Assembly (NCBI GenBank): GCA_004352715.1
Contig: SCFE01000089.1
Location: 1,455,578-1,519,577, forward strand
Reading direction: 5' to 3'
DNA length: 64,000 bases
Origin: Hofstenia miamia
Taxonomy: Eukaryota > Xenacoelomorpha > Acoela
Positions within the stretch are counted from its first letter, which is position 1. Each line of letters opens with the position of its first letter. The notes under the pieces were generated by a model. That model had not been told where the DNA came from, did not search any database, and saw nothing but the letters and a program-made list of their open reading frames with translations. Position numbers and translations under genes: made by a program. Shown piece after piece: positions 35,108-47,739 of this stretch.

Positions 35108-38100
35108 CCTATTTTAATTATTATTATATAGTATTATTTCTAAGTCTGGCCTTAAATCTGCAATGAAGAGAAGATATTTCTCCGAAGCGTCAACGGGCAC
35201 AGTTATAATTTTGGCAAAAAAAATTGTTGTCAGGTAGAAGCCTCTGGACACATTTAGCAATTTCAAATTAGTCAATGCTATGCTAATGGCGCTGTAAAGG
35301 TTAAACTCTGATTGAAATAATTAATGAGCCCATCACTGTTAACTTGAAGTAAGTTACAACATATTAAGGGTGGAGAGAGAATGCTGTAAATCGCTTAAAT
35401 TCTCTTAATTTTTCAATGTTTATAGAAATGTAGAAATGACGGGGAGTTTGTATGCATAACTAGTATATATATTTACTTTGTTACATAAAGAACACCTCAT
35501 ATTTAATTTGTTAATAAATGTCAAGCCATATTGACAATATTTGTGCTTTGAATTACATAATTGAGTTAGTTGCAAAAAGCTGTTTAGCTTTGCCTTGTGA
35601 ATACGGTGCATCCCACATAACTGTGTAGTACTTTGCGTCAATACTAATATACGTTTTCTTTCGGAAGAATTTCTTTATATTTTTAGTAATCTATAGTATG
35701 TTAGTTTAAGAATAAAAAAATGGTTTGCCGCTTTCTAAGATTTTTTGATTTGTAGGGCGCATTAGTATAGGTTTGACATTGTTCAAAATAAAGATTTTTT
35801 CTTTTGACTATTTGATATTCAAAGTCCAATCTTTCCAATTAAACACAGCCTATTGTAATCTGCGGGCTATTCTGCCTCCAATCATTTAAACTTAAGAAAT
35901 TGTGCAAATATTTCATTTTTTCATAGTTTTCCAGATCATTGATCATACAATCAAGAGGTTTCGTCCATGCTTGTTTATTTGCATTCAGCAATATTGTTCA
36001 ACTACGTAGAACCCAATTATGGTTAAAGTTGGACACATTTGTTTTCCGCAAAAATAGAAGAATATAATTCATCAAAAGCACTTCGATTTGGGCAAGTCTA
36101 TTGATCTTAAATCCTCTCTTGCATTTTCATTACTGTCATGAACTTTACAAGAGAATATTTTTCAATCATTTATACTACCATAATATTTCAATGCAAGATT
36201 TTAAGCGTTATTGACAATATAGCAGTGGTATTAATTAACTGTTGTTGTAGTTATAGAGTGTTAATTTACTTGTATTCAATGATAATTCACTCATTACAAT
36301 GTTCTCTATTGATGAGCTGTACATATATTTTAACCTATTCCATTTTAATGACATTTTGTTTCTCTTAATTGGTTACAAATCCTTGGTTTAAGTAATTGAT
36401 TCAGCAATATTGAATGCAAATGTGAACCTGGTTTTTCATGTCCCAATGAATTCCTCTTATTGGATGCACAGACTCTAAGTTTCCCTAAATTTTTAATAGT
36501 TAAGTACATTCCTTTCACAATATGATCATCGCTGTATGCATGTGTGTTTTAATATCATTCATGTACATCATTGAATTGAGATATCCACCACAACAATCGC
36601 AATGTATTTATAAAAATTGAATCAGGTGATGCCAATGGCAATCTTCATTTAACCTATTGTAAGATGTAGTAATTTTATGAACTTTGTTTTTGTCATTTTG
36701 CTAAATTGATAAGTTGTCCTGATTAAGTTAAACCCTTACATCAGTTACAGCTCCTTTTCTCTTAAGCAATACACAGAGCGACAGTTTATTATATTAGCTT
36801 TTTATAATTTTTTAATGTATGGAAACATTTTTCGTAATTTTTGTTTAAGAGGTAATTCGAAGGTCTTGCTAGCCACTAGCAACGTAATATTACATATTTT
36901 AATTTGTTGAATGAACACGCTGCATGATTGTCTTTAATCTTAATTTTTTAAGAAATGCACAAGCAACTTTTTTATTGAAATTTGTAATGGATGTTTGTCA
37001 CTTCATGGATATTTCCATTTTCCTTGGAGATATTTTTGAATCTGTTAAGTACAACGCGGTTCTTTAGACAGTGGTTAATTTTCAAATAAATCCGGGCTGC
37101 AACTTGTCAAAATGGATGCCTCCTAAGTCTATTGAGTGGAGTTCTTAGGTATTCATTTTATCTAGTGCTTGATTAAGGAGGACTTTAACCATTTGTGACA
37201 ATAATTGATACTAATGATTTCAAGTGATGACTTCGACAGTTAAATTACATGAATTATTTTTAATTGCTCGTTATGCGATCATTGTGCGATGTCTTAGCAT
37301 ACTACATTTCATTTAATTTATTAAAGCAATCCCGGTATAATGCCCCATATGCACATATGATTTAGTTAAGTTATAAACTTTTGTAATTTTGATCTTCTAT
37401 GTATATATACCCTTAATTTTAACATATGAATTCTTCAAACCTAACAGTTTTGTACAAATGGGTACTTTATTCCTCTTAATTTAATTGGCAATAACGCTGT
37501 TGAAAGAATGTTGGTTTACTAATATCAAATTTTCCAAATTCTTTAATTGCAGACTGACAAATAACTGAATTTTTTGTCATCATCATTTGAGACTTTAGTT
37601 TACATTCATTAGTGGTTCCAATTGTTTTCTTGGACAGCAATAAATATGCTTTAACTGTTCTTTGTTAATTGATTTTGACATTAAGGTTTCACTGTAATTA
37701 ATGATTGTCTAGCTCTTGAATAATTGGCTATTGTGTATTGATGTGTGCAAAGTGCTTTGATTGCATCTACTGTTAGTTTTAGCGTTTGAAGTTTGGTGTC
37801 GAGTGCGAATTTGAGATGAATAGAATGCGCTAATGTTTTAATTTACCTATTGCACATATTACAATTTTCTACAACATTATTTTCATCGATATTAAATAAT
37901 TGATTCCATCTTATCATACCTCCTCATAAGTGCCACCTGAATTACAAATTAACACTGCTAATGAAGTGTTTGTGTATGCATTTTCTTTTGCGTTACATCG
38001 GAGTAAATTTGTTCATGGCACATTGAAAGAAACGAATTGTTATTAAGTTTTTACTTTATGTTCATTTTTGCATCCTATTAATTTAGGTGGTGAAAAAATG

Positions 38101-38134
38101 AGTTACAATTGGATGTGTCAATATTGCTTATTTG
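35108..38134. other. intron 8, middle part: nothing recognised
   Basis: AT-rich. The ORFs at 35420-35641, 36138-36368 and 38068-38328 have no family resemblance and no splice-site support. Confidence 0.4.
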
Positions 38135-38869
38135 TAGTGGCGGCGGAACCATATCGCTTGGTTATGCGATTGCATACCCGAGAAAATGTTGTTGGGTATG
38201 CAAAGCATACCCAAAATAGATACTTTGATATGATTAGCATTCAGATATTCCATCTTTTTATAACTGTCTTCGCGTTCAAGTTGAATTATTTAATGATTTC
38301 ATTAAAACAGCTGCAATCAAACAAGTAAACCCACTTATCGCGATTACAAAAATGTATACACTTGTGTTAATATTTCCAGCTGAAAGGATCTCATGTCCAC
38401 CATGTTTTCACAAATTCATATAAAACTTCAATAGTTCCTTATTTGACTGCTATTCCAGTCCAGCAACTGAACACAAAATTTCAAATATGAGATGATGTGC
38501 CTTAATCATTGCATGGTGATGCATTCTCATAGGAAATGGATAGATCATTTCAATTATTTGGAAATAGCCCACGAATTTATTAGTGACATCGCACGTGTTT
38601 GTGAATTTTTCGGACATCTCCAAGCTTATAATTATTTTGTACTTTAATTTTTTCATAATTTAGTATTAATTTTTAATATTATGATATGAAAAATATATTT
38701 CAGTTGGTCATTTTTCTTTTTTGGAAGTATTGGATATGCACATAGCTTAACAGTTGTAAATTACAACTCAAGTTGAAAAAATATTTTGCACTAGTTGTGT
38801 GTTTACAACCCCTAATTTTTTCTTCTGATTTTTTGCATACCCAAGAAAAAATTTGTTCCGCTGCCACTG
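38135..38869. mobile_element. hAT-like non-autonomous element (735 bp)
   Basis: The left end TAGTGGCGGCGGAAC and the reverse complement of the right end, CAGTGGCAGCGGAAC, match at 13 of 15 positions. Both are followed by a tgcataccc motif. The flanking 8-mers (cttatttg and ctttttga) are similar but not identical, so the target duplication is eroded or chance. The interior has no recognised transposase. Confidence 0.6.
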
Positions 38870-39369
38870 CTTTTTGACAGATCTATTATTACCCTCACTG
38901 GTTTTAATCTGTAAAAATTTTTATGTGGCCATTAAGTGCAGTTTCAGAATGCCTATTTGCCATTTTATATAAATGGGATACTGTTTATCTAAAAAATGTG
39001 CATACAGTTGTTTCCATTTTTTAAAAGTGAATTCATATTATGTAACACTATATTTTAAATTTATTTTGAAAATTCAAAGTGCCAGTACAATCCAATAGAA
39101 TAATTCATTTAAGTCAAGTATTTGGACGGTAGCCCAAATCAGACCTGATTTCTTGTGGATTTTAGGAATGCTAATATCTAAAAAGTACTGGAACTTTTTT
39201 AAATAGAATCAATATTTTTAAGTACTTTCATGTTAGCTGTTACTGTTCAAGATAAACTTAGGCAATAAATGTTTAATAGCAATATGAGATCACCTATAGT
39301 AACATTATAGTAACTTCATTTATTTTCAATTTTCAACTCTGGTCCAGTTTTTTGTATGTTTATGTTTAG

Positions 39370-39533
39370 TGGTTCACACGAAGATCGTTTGTTAACTTCC
39401 CTATCTTCACCAGGGAGGTATTCAGGCTCAATGATAGCCAGTGTTGATTCATCCCACCTCAACCCATCATTGTCAGATGACTATATTCATTCTCATGAGA
39501 GAACCTTGTCTTTGCCTGAACAGAATCATATCA
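39370..39533 (+). CDS. adaptor gene exon 9: Ser/Tyr-rich tail
   Basis: 164 nt, phase 2 to 1, between tatgtttatgtttag and atca|gtaagt, a strong donor. It encodes SHEDRLLTSLSSPGRYSGSM, then a stretch with SLSDDYIHSHERTLSLP. The SDDYIH context (acidic residues before Tyr) is a plausible tyrosine-kinase site. No domain. Codons and phases fit the chain well. Confidence 0.8.
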
Positions 39534-40790
39534 GTAAGTTTTATAATTTTATTGAATTTCAGCTATTAGTCTAAAATCTTCTTTGCACGCTTTCATGTCA
39601 TTCAATATATAATAGTTCATTACATATACGATGCTATAAATTCAGTTTTTTGAATGTAGTTCGCTTTCCTGAATATTCTGTTTTGAGTAAAGAGGAGGTT
39701 TATTTTGTTTCTAGTTTTCTGTTTTGCTATACTCCATCTATGTCATTTTAATTGTTTCTTAGAAATGGCGCACCTGAGAAAGCACATTATTTTCTCATTA
39801 AAACCAACTTATTCATCAAATAACACTTCATTGTGTTTTCAAGTATGCATTGTGTAGAAGTTAATTACAAATAATCACTTCCTATTCTGCTTTATTCATT
39901 TTACTTTTCAATTTTTTGCTCAAAGCCTTTCGAAAATCAAATATATATAATGGCGGTGTCAATAGGTAAAATGAGATGGACGTGCATCTATGTACTGCCA
40001 GGCATGCTTTGTGTGAGTTTTTCTACACAACAACCAACACAACACAACAGTAAAAGGCTGTTGTCTCACACAACATACACCAACACAACATAATACAGCA
40101 ATGTCATAAATTTCACCACAGTTATAATTTAGGTCTTGTTTATATTAATATAATATTATACATATAAATGATCAAGATTTTCTATAATATAATATAATAT
40201 GTATACGGGAAGGGCCCATAAGATAGTATTTTAAAACAGGTTTGAGAACCATTCTTACTGCAAATTTTTTAAATTTGCAGAATATAAATGCATTGAAGTT
40301 TTAAACAATTGAATTTTTATTAAAACCACCGCAGCAGTTTTTTCTGTAAAATGCATTTTTACGGAATTTCGTTAACTTGTTAAATCTATAATTCCAAATA
40401 AAGATGAATAAGAAAAGTAATAAACATATATTTACCTTATTTCTATAGTTTTTATTAAGCTGACCTGGTGTTTCGGCCAAACGTTGCCTCATGTCTGATC
40501 TTGTCTCAAACGCTTACTAACACTCAGAGATGTAAGTGGGTTGGCATTATCAGGTTCAACTCAAGTACACAAGACTATTCGCAAAAGACTTGCAAAAAAT
40601 TAAACCCACCTAGCCAAACTCTGTTAGAAGTTTGATATTAAGCACACATGTTACATAAAATCCTAAACTTGTCAGAAAGTACATAACCACACATTTCATC
40701 TAGTTATAATTTATTGAAGCCCAACACTTCGGTAAAAATAAAACCCATTGGGTATCCAGGCGCATCTACATCTGTAGTTAAAGTAATGAC
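39534..40790. other. intron 9, first part
   Basis: AT-rich. A CAACACAAC-rich low-complexity patch lies at about 40025-40100. At about 40470-40490 gtttcggccaaacgttgcctc is loosely similar to the end of the Penelope-like element at 44070-44100; this was not pursued further. Confidence 0.35.
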
Positions 40791-40799
40791 AATGTCTGA

Positions 40800-41660
40800 A
40801 ACTCTTTTTAACTAGAATATCTAAAACCAAGGAGCAGTGAATTATTTGGATTGTTTGGGAAGAAAGAAATCACAGAGGTTCACGTCTGGACTATGCGCAG
40901 GCCAAGTTACACCGCATTGTTTCACTTCGGGATATCATCTGGAAATTACCCGCTCATCAAATGTGTGATGTAACATATCTAACACTTTGTTAGCCGTATG
41001 TGATGTTGCCCCACCTTGCATAAACCATTTACTGTTAATGTCCAATGATTCCCCTGGATGACATAGCACACCAAACTGTAATTTTATCGCTATGGAGCGG
41101 CCTTTTTGCTATTTGTTGGGGCAGTGCATTTGCTCAAATTCTCATGTTCTGTTTGCAAACATGTCCTGATAAAACGAACTGTGACTCATCGCTAAACCAC
41201 ACATCATTAAAAGCATCCGGCGTAAGTGTCAATAACTTCTGATACCCTGTTACAAAATGATAGCCTTTCCACTTCATCCGTTATATTTAAGGTCTGCATA
41301 ATTTGTATTTTATATGGATAAAGTTCTAAATCTTTTCTTATTATGTTATGAACGGATGAACGGGATACCTGTCTCCGAGGATGTACGCCGAATTGAGTTT
41401 TTAGGACTGTCTTGCATAAGTTCTTGAAGCGTGCTCACATTTTCATCACTTCTACTGGTCTTCGGCCGTCCCGACTTTTGCGTGTCTTTCATCGATCCCG
41501 TTTCTTCAAATTTTCTGATAGTCTTGTAGATATTTAGGCGACTTACAGTATCACCATTAAATGAATATTTAAATTTTCTTTGAACATCTGTAGCGCTTTA
41601 GTTTCGTAAAAGTTGTTTAAAATGAAAATACGCTGGGCTAACGTCAAACACGCCATCTTG
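40800..41660 (-). pseudogene. Tc1/IS630-type transposase, decayed
   Basis: The minus strand encodes, in order: an HTH region with RKFKYSFNGDTVSRLNIYK (about 41520-41590), the linker KFEETGSMKDTQKSGRPKT (about 41460-41520), the first catalytic block VWFSDESQFVLSGHV with a KQN motif (about 41155-41205), then ITVWCAMSSRGIIG (about 41050-41090). After that come MQGGATSHTANKVLDML (second Asp replaced by Gly, DGAT in relatives) and WPAHSPDVNLCDFF (third catalytic region, about 40880-40925). Stops and frameshifts break it, and the second catalytic Asp is lost. The order and motifs match Tc1/mariner-superfamily transposases of the WCAxxSxGIIGP type common in arthropods and other invertebrates. Confidence 0.85.
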
Positions 41661-43270
41661 GAAAAAAACAAGATTTTAAATGGCGTCATTTTGCGACAAC
41701 GTCAAATATTTTGGCGCGTTTTAATTATGGCGTATAAAAACTTTAGGATATGTGCGTAAATTTGGAATATTGTTCATCAAAATAGCTTTAGAATTAAAAA
41801 AGTTATGACTGGTTAAAACTGTTAACTTTCTTTTTGTAGATATAATCATTTTTCATATATTAACTACGCTTTTGGCAGTTCCATAGGTTACGGTTGAGTG
41901 CATTCGGGTTATAGTCTATATATTCATTTTAGACAATCAATTGTTCATACTTTAATTATGTTGCTATATTTAGTTGCTTGTCTTGCGTCACATAGCTACG
42001 CTGCTATAATTGCAATGACCATACATTTCTAACTGTCATCGAGACATGTTATTTTAGTTCAAACAAATGCTGACTATTTAGATAGTTTTTATATTTAATT
42101 TTTTTTAATTTATAAATTATTGCAATTTAAATATAACGTGTATTTTGACACCTACAATTGAAATTTAAATAAAAATGGGAATGTGGCTTACTTGACCTCA
42201 TTTAGCCTGCCTGAAAAATGTACCTGAATCTTTATTAAAGTAAAATATACTTAATAGAATATCAGGTATAAGAACTGATTCACATCATATCTGCGTAATA
42301 AACAATTTATAGTTGAGAGTATAGTGTATATGAGAAATATCGATAAATTGTTACTTTATGTGTCTTCAACTACTAAAATAGCTAAATATGCATAGACATG
42401 ATAACGTCCATTCATTTGACGTTCGTTGAGTAATCCTAATAATCATTGAATATAATATATTGGCTTAGTACATTCACCGCAAAAAACATTCTATTGGCTC
42501 TGGTGCTTTTTCACAAAATACTAAATATGCAATTAAAATTAACTGTACTCGCACATCACTAATAGGTGTATTTTATTAGCTAATGTGAACTACAGCTATA
42601 ATAGAACAATATATATTTACATGCTCAAAGTTCACATATTTTGTAAAAGCATTAATTTAACTCATAATAAAAGTTGTAACAAAATAATGAAAATAAGTCC
42701 AATTACTTCATCTTCATGTCATCTGTTGAGGATGCTGTACAATATACTATTTACAAAAATTAACAAATATAATCACTATTCACTGAGTTTTGTAACTTTT
42801 ATTATCAACGACAAAACATTACACATATAATAGTTATATGAATAATACAATTTTACAGCAAAGCTTTAATGTTTGTTTCCTGCTCGCTGACTGCTACTTC
42901 ACTCCAATTGCATGTGAGATGCGCTCCACCTGTATGCACCATATTATGTTGTATAAAGGTGATATTTTCAGAATATTGACTGTTTGCTGTAAAAGTTGCA
43001 AATTATATTAAGTGAGTAGAGTAATTATGTGAGTTATTATAGCATTGCATTCTTTTGAATATCGTGTGTAATGTTCTATTTATATTTGATGCCACATGTA
43101 GCTACAAACCTACGCTACAGTCTACAGTATGCAAAGCATTAGAATAGATAACATTGTAAAATAGTCTTGACTGTCACTGATTTCAGATTGAGATTTGCGT
43201 ATCATCATTATGGAATATTGAATATTTAAGCTACTTTTCATGTTGTAACTGACAATTCAATATGTGAATT
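41661..43270. other. intron 9: nothing further recognised
   Basis: AT-rich. Contains the outer flank of the Tc1/IS630 remnant (aaatggcg and cgtcaa words at about 41645-41720). No gene seen. Confidence 0.35.
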
Positions 43271-43329
43271 TGTTAATTGTGCAACAATTATAACGATGTA
43301 CAGTAAAATGATTTATTGGGCGCTAAAAG

Positions 43330-43331
<2 letters not shown>

Positions 43332-43363
<32 letters not shown>
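43332..43363. repeat. TA microsatellite
   Basis: About 16 TA units, directly upstream of the Penelope-like remnant. A single N at 43385 follows. Confidence 0.9.
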
Positions 43364-43369
<6 letters not shown>

Positions 43370-43389
43370 TACTTCATGTCACTANGCAC

Positions 43390-44120
43390 AACATAATAAT
43401 CAACTGAATTTCTTAGATGTTTGCATAACAAGGACAAATTCCTGCTTTATTAGATCATGGCGTCAAAAACCAACTAATAGAAACTTATACATACCAGCTA
43501 ACTCATTCTGTCATTCAAAATAAAAGTTTTCAGCCATTCTTAACATCCTTCAAAGAACCTATAGAATTTGTTCGACATATAAAGTAACCAAAACATTCGA
43601 TATAATTTCTAAAATTTTCGTAAAAAATGGATCAGAAATGCAATAGATAAAAGAACATCGCATCAAAAAAGAAAGTAAGAGCCTAGTGCATAAAATATGA
43701 ATAGCCTCTAAAAGAAAAATACCAAAGATTTAATCAATAAGAGGGATGATACTCCAATCTGTCTTAAGTCGTCTGCAGTCTATAAATACAGTTGTGATGA
43801 ATGTAAAATTTCATACATTGGACAAACTTGAAGACATTTTGGAGTACGCATTAATGAACAACTAAAAGGCCACATGCAAACCGAGATATACCAACATCAA
43901 CATAAAGCAAAAGAAAGTATTTTTAAAATAATAGTTCTACATCAAAATTCAAGTATAGCAGAATCAATAGTAATTAAGGAACATTTAAATAGAAATCAAA
44001 TTAATAATACATATTTTACTTAAATAAATTTCTAAAATATTATATTACCGCATTTAATTTTAACCAGTTGAGGCAACGTTAAGTTGCGAAACGCGTTGTT
44101 GTTAAATTTACGTTTTTTTA
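43390..44120 (+). mobile_element. Penelope-like retroelement, 5'-truncated, with GIY-YIG endonuclease
   Basis: The + strand encodes the end of a Penelope-type reverse transcriptase: NNQLNFLDVCITRTNSCF then RQKPTNRNLYIP (43395-43510), and RTYRICSTYKV with IFVKNGSEMQ (about 43545-43640). It is followed by the GIY-YIG endonuclease region, VYKYSCDECKISYIGQT then RHFGVRINEQLKGH (about 43778-43880). Both domains belong to endonuclease-positive Penelope-like elements, which encode RT and GIY-YIG in one ORF. Stops (for example after YIGQT) and frameshifts make it inactive. A 3' tail with cgaaacgcgttgttg precedes a (TA)n tract at 44161. The 5' part of RT is missing. Confidence 0.85.
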
Positions 44121-44153
44121 TTTTGTTTTACATATGAAGCTAAAAAAGTTCTT

Positions 44154-44193
<40 letters not shown>

Positions 44194-44478
44194 NNNNNNN
44201 NNNNNNNNNNNNNNNNNNNNNNNNNNNNNNNNNNNNNNNNNNNNNNNNNNNNNNNNNNNNNNNNNNNNNNNNNNNNNNNNNNNNNNNNNNNNNNNNNNNN
44301 NNNNNNNNNNNNNNNNNNNNNNNNNNNNNNNNNNNNNNNNNNNNNNNNNNNNNNNNNNNNNNNNNNNNNNNNNNNNNNNNNNNNNNNNNNNNNNNNNNNN
44401 NNNNNNNNNNNNNNNNNNNNNNNNNNNNNNNNNNNNNNNNNNNNNNNNNNNNNNNNNNNNNNNNNNNNNNNNNNNNNN
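44194..44478. other. assembly gap of 285 N, flanked by (TA)n
   Basis: TA tracts at 44161-44190 and 44479-44506 flank the N run, so the gap is probably an unresolved microsatellite. Its stated length may be only an estimate. Confidence 0.95.
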
Positions 44479-44512
<34 letters not shown>

Positions 44513-44596
44513 ATTGTGTTGAGTGGTACTTCTCAGCTCATTGTAACTGATGGTAAACTATTAACTAGTTTGCTGGTAGATTATTATTAGCTATAA

Positions 44597-45440
44597 TTAT
44601 ATGGGTATACCAAAACTTGCAGGTAATTTTGGAACGAAAGTGCATAGGAAATTTGCCATTCCAAGAAAACGCTTTAATTTTTCTGTTTGTGGTAAAGAAA
44701 AGTTCCGGATGGCCCTGGTTTTTTTTGCATCTGTTTGGTATATATTTTCGTATATTATAAAATCCATGTATTCTACTTTTTCTTTTTTGAATGGGAATTT
44801 CTTCTTGATATTATTGGCTCTGGTTCTTTCAAGAACGGCAGACAACCCATCGATTTCATTTGATTCATTTTTAGTTGCGACACATATATCATCGTGAATG
44901 ATGATCACATGTGGTAGGTCGCCTCATCTACCATTTGCTGTACCTTATCAGAAACCGATGCAAGACAATTGGATAGCATTTTCTACAGATATCTTCCAAA
45001 CAGAATATTAAATGTGCAGAGAGCAGAGGAATCCTGATTAAGTTTAGTGTGCTAGAAAGCGTTGGAAAGGTCAAAAACGCTGAAAATGCACTTGCCATTG
45101 AAAAATGCTCTCATAGGTGCATTTTACGGAGAGTTGTGAAATTCACGAATAACTGCGGCATTCAATTCGTCTTAACTTTCCATTTCTTTTTCGGCTATGA
45201 CACAACTCTCAACCCATTGTGTTGCACTATTCAAAGGTTTAATCACATCATTTTTCAACAATACTCAACTTACTCACCAGTTTACCCAATAATGAGGTGA
45301 TACTCTTCTTGGGGCAGGAATTACCGTCTCTACATGTCTGATTTTGAGTTTATATACCCTATTATATTCACCTAATCCAGTAAAAGCATCCCGAACTTCT
45401 CGTAGATATGTATTAGAGTATTTGGTCAGGACGAGTCTAA
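44597..45440 (-). pseudogene. Ty3/gypsy reverse transcriptase, broken and truncated
   Basis: On the minus strand the order is RVYKLKIRHVETVIPAPRRV (about 45310-45370), NDVIKPLNSATQWVESCVIA (about 45200-45260), FSVFDLSNAF (about 45050-45085), and FNILFGRY. Then, from 44908 down to 44597, come HDDICVATKN (a degenerate form of the YxDD active-site block) and FLPQTEKLKRFLGMANFL-like sequence, the RT thumb (written FSLPQTEKLKRFLGMANF in the frame). Several stops and frameshifts occur. RNase H and integrase are absent: the sequence goes directly from the RT end to the candidate LTR. RT copied the element's RNA when it was active; this copy cannot. Confidence 0.85.
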
Positions 45441-45814
45441 GGTGTTAAGTTTGTTTTTGCTGTTGACCCTATCCGAAAATTGTTTTGAAAAAGTATTTAT
45501 GAGCGTCTAGTCTATGAAGTTGACCTGTAGTATGTTTTAGGCTAAACGTGTTGGGAGACCGATAATTGGAGTTAAATTTTCTGTCGAAACCACTAATCTT
45601 ACAAGGTTTTTCTTTACCATGGTTATGGTTATTGCTATAGAAAATTTGGCGAGTACCTTACTTCACCATATGTTGTAAATCGGCAACTTGTTAGTTTGAT
45701 TAGACTTGTTGCTAACTGCTGTATGACATCATTGTGCTCTGGAGTCTATTTTCATGTGCATTTTCTGAGCATTTATTTTAGAAATAGTTTTGCAGTGTTT
45801 CGATTCTAAGGTAT

Positions 45815-46650
45815 TTACCACGTCACAGTCTTAGTTTCGCTTTCATCTGATTGATCATGAATATTGTTGACATATTGCAAATTTATTCTTCTTTCTGCTT
45901 TACTTTTGCATACTAGGGCAAAATGATTTCTCTTTCCACATTTATTGCATGTGCATCCGATTACAGAGCAATTAGTTCTATCATTATTTTTCCACATTTT
46001 CCACTATCAATTTTTTCCGAAACGACTTTCCTCTGACTTCGGTTGATATATCTTTGTTGTCGTAGACCCTCAATTTCTTCCTCTTTCCTTATATTTGGGG
46101 ATTCATTGCAGTTTACTTCAGGTGTAGTGGATGACATTTCAATAAGTATTTCTTCAGCGCGTTTACATATGTCTATGGCTCTTTGAAGGGTTAAATTAGT
46201 CTCTTTAAGCAGTTTTTGTTGAAGATTGATGTCGGCTATTGTTAAAATTAGCTCATCCCGAATCACTCAGTCGGTGAGGTTTTCAAAATTGTAATTTCAC
46301 TTAACTTATTAACGAAAGCATCTGTTTTCTGAACATTTTTGAAGGGAAAAGAATTTAAACCTCTCAAAAGTTTCATTCTTTTGTGGGGTGAAGGTGAAGT
46401 AAGCCTCAAATTTGCTTTTTACTGTTTTAAACTTCATATTATCCTCGGGTGCCGCCCATGCAAGATTTTCAGATATGTCGTTGCCTACAGGGTTAATGGT
46501 CAGTAAAGAAGACCAACTTTGACTGAATTCGATTTTAGGCAAGTTTGATTACTTACAGAACAAGATTAAAATCCAGGTACCAATTATTCCATTCATCTGC
46601 TATATTAGAAGAATCTAATTTAAGGTTATTTGGTAATAGAAATTCTATCT
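45815..46650 (-). pseudogene. Ty3/gypsy Gag with zinc knuckle, broken
   Basis: The minus strand from about 46650 reads IEFLLPNNLKLDSSNIADEW, a typical Gag N-terminus (xLxLxGNxxxxW). It continues with a capsid-like piece FTPQKNETFERFKFF (46309-46542), then ETNLTLQRAIDICKRAEE (45961-46266), and a CCHC knuckle CNKCGKRNHFALVCK (C-x2-C-x4-H-x4-C, about 45900-45945). The parts lie in several frames separated by stops. Gag packages the element's RNA. Together with the RT downstream it fixes the element's orientation as minus. Confidence 0.85.
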
Positions 46651-46659
46651 TTGTCACTT

Positions 46660-46791
46660 TGTTAATAGTGTAACAAGTATAACGATGTAATGTAAAATGT
46701 TTTATTGCACTTTAGAGATACAAAGATATACGTATAGTATTGTGTCAGCTCATAGTAACGGAATGTAAACTAATTTATTCCGTGATAAACA
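46660..46791 (-). repeat. candidate 5' LTR of the gypsy element
   Basis: tgttaatagtgtaac begins directly outside the Gag start, and the next 110 bp align with the two halves of 43271-44590 (tataacgatgta, gtaaaatg, gtagtattgtgt, ctcat-gtaac, gtaaact). The end at 46791 is a guess from a CA dinucleotide. No primer binding site was recognised, and the Gag frame begins within about 15 bp, which is unusually tight for an LTR element. Confidence 0.4.
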
Positions 46792-47700
46792 CCCAGCTGA
46801 TAGGGAACTGTAGAATGGCTACATGATTAATCAACAAAATAGCCTACATTTTTTTTCTGACTTTATATTCAATTTCCCTGACCTACTGCGCATTTTACCT
46901 TAAAAATTCTGCACATCTTGAGACACATCCCTCTTTATTGTCAGCCATGTTGTAATATTGCTCATGGAATACAACGAGTGCTGATTGGTTGTCTGAAATG
47001 TTTAGTACTTTTACTTCAACAAAAGATAATGTACAAATATAGAGAATCATTAAATCTATATTTAAAAATGCCGCTTTGTCTTTTTTAGCAGTGGCCACTT
47101 CAATTCAATCTGCATTATTTGTCTTTACTATGTGCTTGATTCTTCTATTTAAAACTAATCTAGAAAAATTAGATTTATCTATATCATCATTTTTTATGGA
47201 TAATAATAGTGCATTATACCCTATAATCTATGCATGTTAATAGTAAACTATTGCATAGTAAACATGAAAATGAGAGCTGTAGATCATTGGTATCTAAAAA
47301 ATAATGAATTCAAGGTTTACATTGCATCTTTTTTAATGGAATTGCCATAACGTTTCACCTTCTTCGATTCCGGTTCACTACCTGAATTTTGAAAATTTTC
47401 CATTTCGTAGGTACATGTATGCTACTGTATGTGTGTCAACCTTCATAGCATTTTCGCTATAATAAACTATTGAACTAATTTTACTGCAAAAATTAAATAT
47501 CGAAAATTTCAAACGCCTAGAGTTGTGAGTTGTTCAAATCGTCGCGGTGATTTCGCGTGCGTGTGTCATAATCTATTTTGCTTTTGCTTAAAAATCAATA
47601 TTATTGAAAATATTTCAATTTACTAACACAAATAATGCAACCTTATGAAGAATTTATTTGATCATAAGATTAAAAATTAACATTGTTAATCAAGAAGACG
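46792..47700. other. intron 9: nothing recognised
   Basis: AT-rich. The minus ORF at 46895-47098 has no recognised family. Confidence 0.35.
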
Positions 47701-47739
47701 AGGAACCGACGTATTGCTTGCCAGCTGAAATTTTTTCTT

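Larger units (their letters stand above)
43271..44590 (-). repeat. candidate 3' LTR of the gypsy element, split by a Penelope insertion
   Basis: The start (tgttaattgtgcaac, then tataacgatgta and gtaaaatg) resembles 46660-46710. The sequence resumes beyond the TA tract and N gap as gtagtattgtgt, then ctcattgtaac and gtaaact (44508-44555), matching 46735-46772. The middle is replaced by (TA)n, Penelope-like sequence and an N gap. The direct repeat position at both ends of the gypsy remnant fits LTRs. Boundaries and target duplication are unresolved, so a shared unrelated repeat is possible. Confidence 0.45.

Noticed and set aside
38068-38328. 86-codon + strand ORF as a gene
   Set aside because: It spans the left terminus of the hAT-like element at 38135 and has no recognised motif.
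42585-42830. 81-codon + strand ORF
   Set aside because: Low-complexity AT-rich translation without splice sites or family resemblance.
44134-44511. ORF made of TA repeats and N
   Set aside because: Its translation is microsatellite and gap, not coding sequence.
45049-45300. 83-codon + strand ORF
   Set aside because: It is the antisense shadow of the gypsy reverse transcriptase on the minus strand.
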